NCBI RefSeq assembly: GCF_008367235.1
Contig: NZ_VTZS01000001.1
Coordinates: 992,001-1,056,000 of the forward strand
Reading direction: 5' to 3'
DNA: 64,000 bases
From: Pareuzebyella sediminis
GTDB taxonomy: Bacteria > Bacteroidota > Bacteroidia > Flavobacteriales > Flavobacteriaceae
The notes beneath the pieces were generated by a model. That model was not told the origin of the DNA. It was given only the letters and a program-made list of their open reading frames with translations, and searched no databases. The translations under genes were made by a program, and so were the position numbers. This document shows positions 63,785-64,000 of the stretch, piece by piece (the first letter of the stretch is position 1; the number at the start of each line of letters is the position of its first letter).

Positions 63785-64000
63785 ATGACCATCACTCTAA
63801 TTACCATTGGAAAAACCGATAGTGCAGCGCTGCAACAGTTAATAGCTACCTATGAGCAAAGGCTTCAGCACTATGTTAAATTCGAATTTTTAGAGCTTCC
63901 TGATATTAAAAAGACCAAGAACCTTTCGGAAGAACAACAAAAACAGAAAGAGGGTGAACGTCTGCTCAAGGAAATAAACAAAGGAGATATACTAGTTCTT
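63785..64000 (+). CDS. rlmH: 23S rRNA (pseudouridine1915-N3)-methyltransferase RlmH (partial)
   Basis: The first 72 codons, ATG at 63785, continuing past the right edge. The N-terminal TLITIGKTDSAALQQLIATYEQRLQHYVKFEFLELPDIK pattern and the KQKEGERLLKEI helix followed by GDILVL match the RlmH/YbeA SPOUT fold; the SAM-binding knot is outside the window. Full-length RlmH is about 155 residues, so somewhat under half is present. A -7 element abuts the start. Confidence 0.9.
   Translation, partial: MTITLITIGKTDSAALQQLIATYEQRLQHYVKFEFLELPDIKKTKNLSEEQQKQKEGERLLKEINKGDILVL

Overview
The window reads as ordinary chromosomal core sequence of a member of the Bacteroidota, most likely a marine Flavobacteriaceae species. 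The main reasons are the clade-restricted families (PorP/SprF, DUF4835, DUF4294, DUF4249 with its TonB receptor, DUF6095, DUF6495, a YbbR-coaE-kinase-regulator cluster, and the bamD-rpoZ-coaBC order), weak or absent Shine-Dalgarno sequences, AT-rich intergenic DNA, and repeated exact matches to the Bacteroidota -7 promoter element TAnnTTTG just upstream of genes. I cannot name the genus. I saw no rRNA, tRNA, CRISPR array, insertion sequence, integrase or phage gene.

Region 1-11 kb: the end of a ClpB-like chaperone gene, a TetR regulator with a palindromic operator, a PorP/SprF-type outer membrane protein, a lipoprotein phosphatase, smpB and pcm, then rightward genes for a Gfo/Idh oxidoreductase, a 3-hydroxyacyl-CoA dehydrogenase, YggS, a DnaQ-exonuclease/GIY-YIG fusion nuclease, a potassium-channel-like protein, miaA and gluconokinase. 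The last four overlap end to end. Region 11-24 kb is leftward: an OmpR-type two-component system, coaE, a YbbR protein, a glycosyltransferase, fabI, and a bamD-rpoZ-coaBC-DUF4835-recN block, then dapA with DUF6913.

Region 24-35 kb: a 5'-nucleotidase split into two exported proteins encoded in reversed domain order, two acetyltransferases, an unassigned polytopic membrane protein, a 55-residue membrane protein missed by a length cutoff, a leftward prmC-LOG-ligA block, and a rightward ribD-HAD-DMT-IMPACT block. Region 35-46 kb: a thioesterase, dnaA (without visible DnaA boxes nearby), a phosphatase, a tetrapyrrole-methylase family enzyme, a lysozyme-like protein, mltG, an acetyltransferase, dapF, an HtrA protease, a coiled-coil membrane protein, trmD and rplS.

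Region 46-64 kb: a 713-base gap holding a strong terminator and possible gene remnants, monomeric isocitrate dehydrogenase, a TonB receptor/DUF4249 pair, an M42 peptidase, a NUDIX hydrolase, hisS, DUF6495, the rpsF-rpsR-rplI operon, a LytTR regulator, a leftward nadC-brkB-DUF2147-priA block, and the 5' part of rlmH cut by the window end.

I found no convincing new multi-gene system. The observations most worth a second look are the unexplained 45.7-46.4 kb gap, the structured rplS leader, the likely leaderless smpB and rlmH transcripts, the two conserved residues replaced in CoaBC, the 11-base-spaced repeats upstream of the histidine kinase gene, and the fusion or tailed proteins (PorP plus SPOR-like domain, channel plus zinc ribbon).
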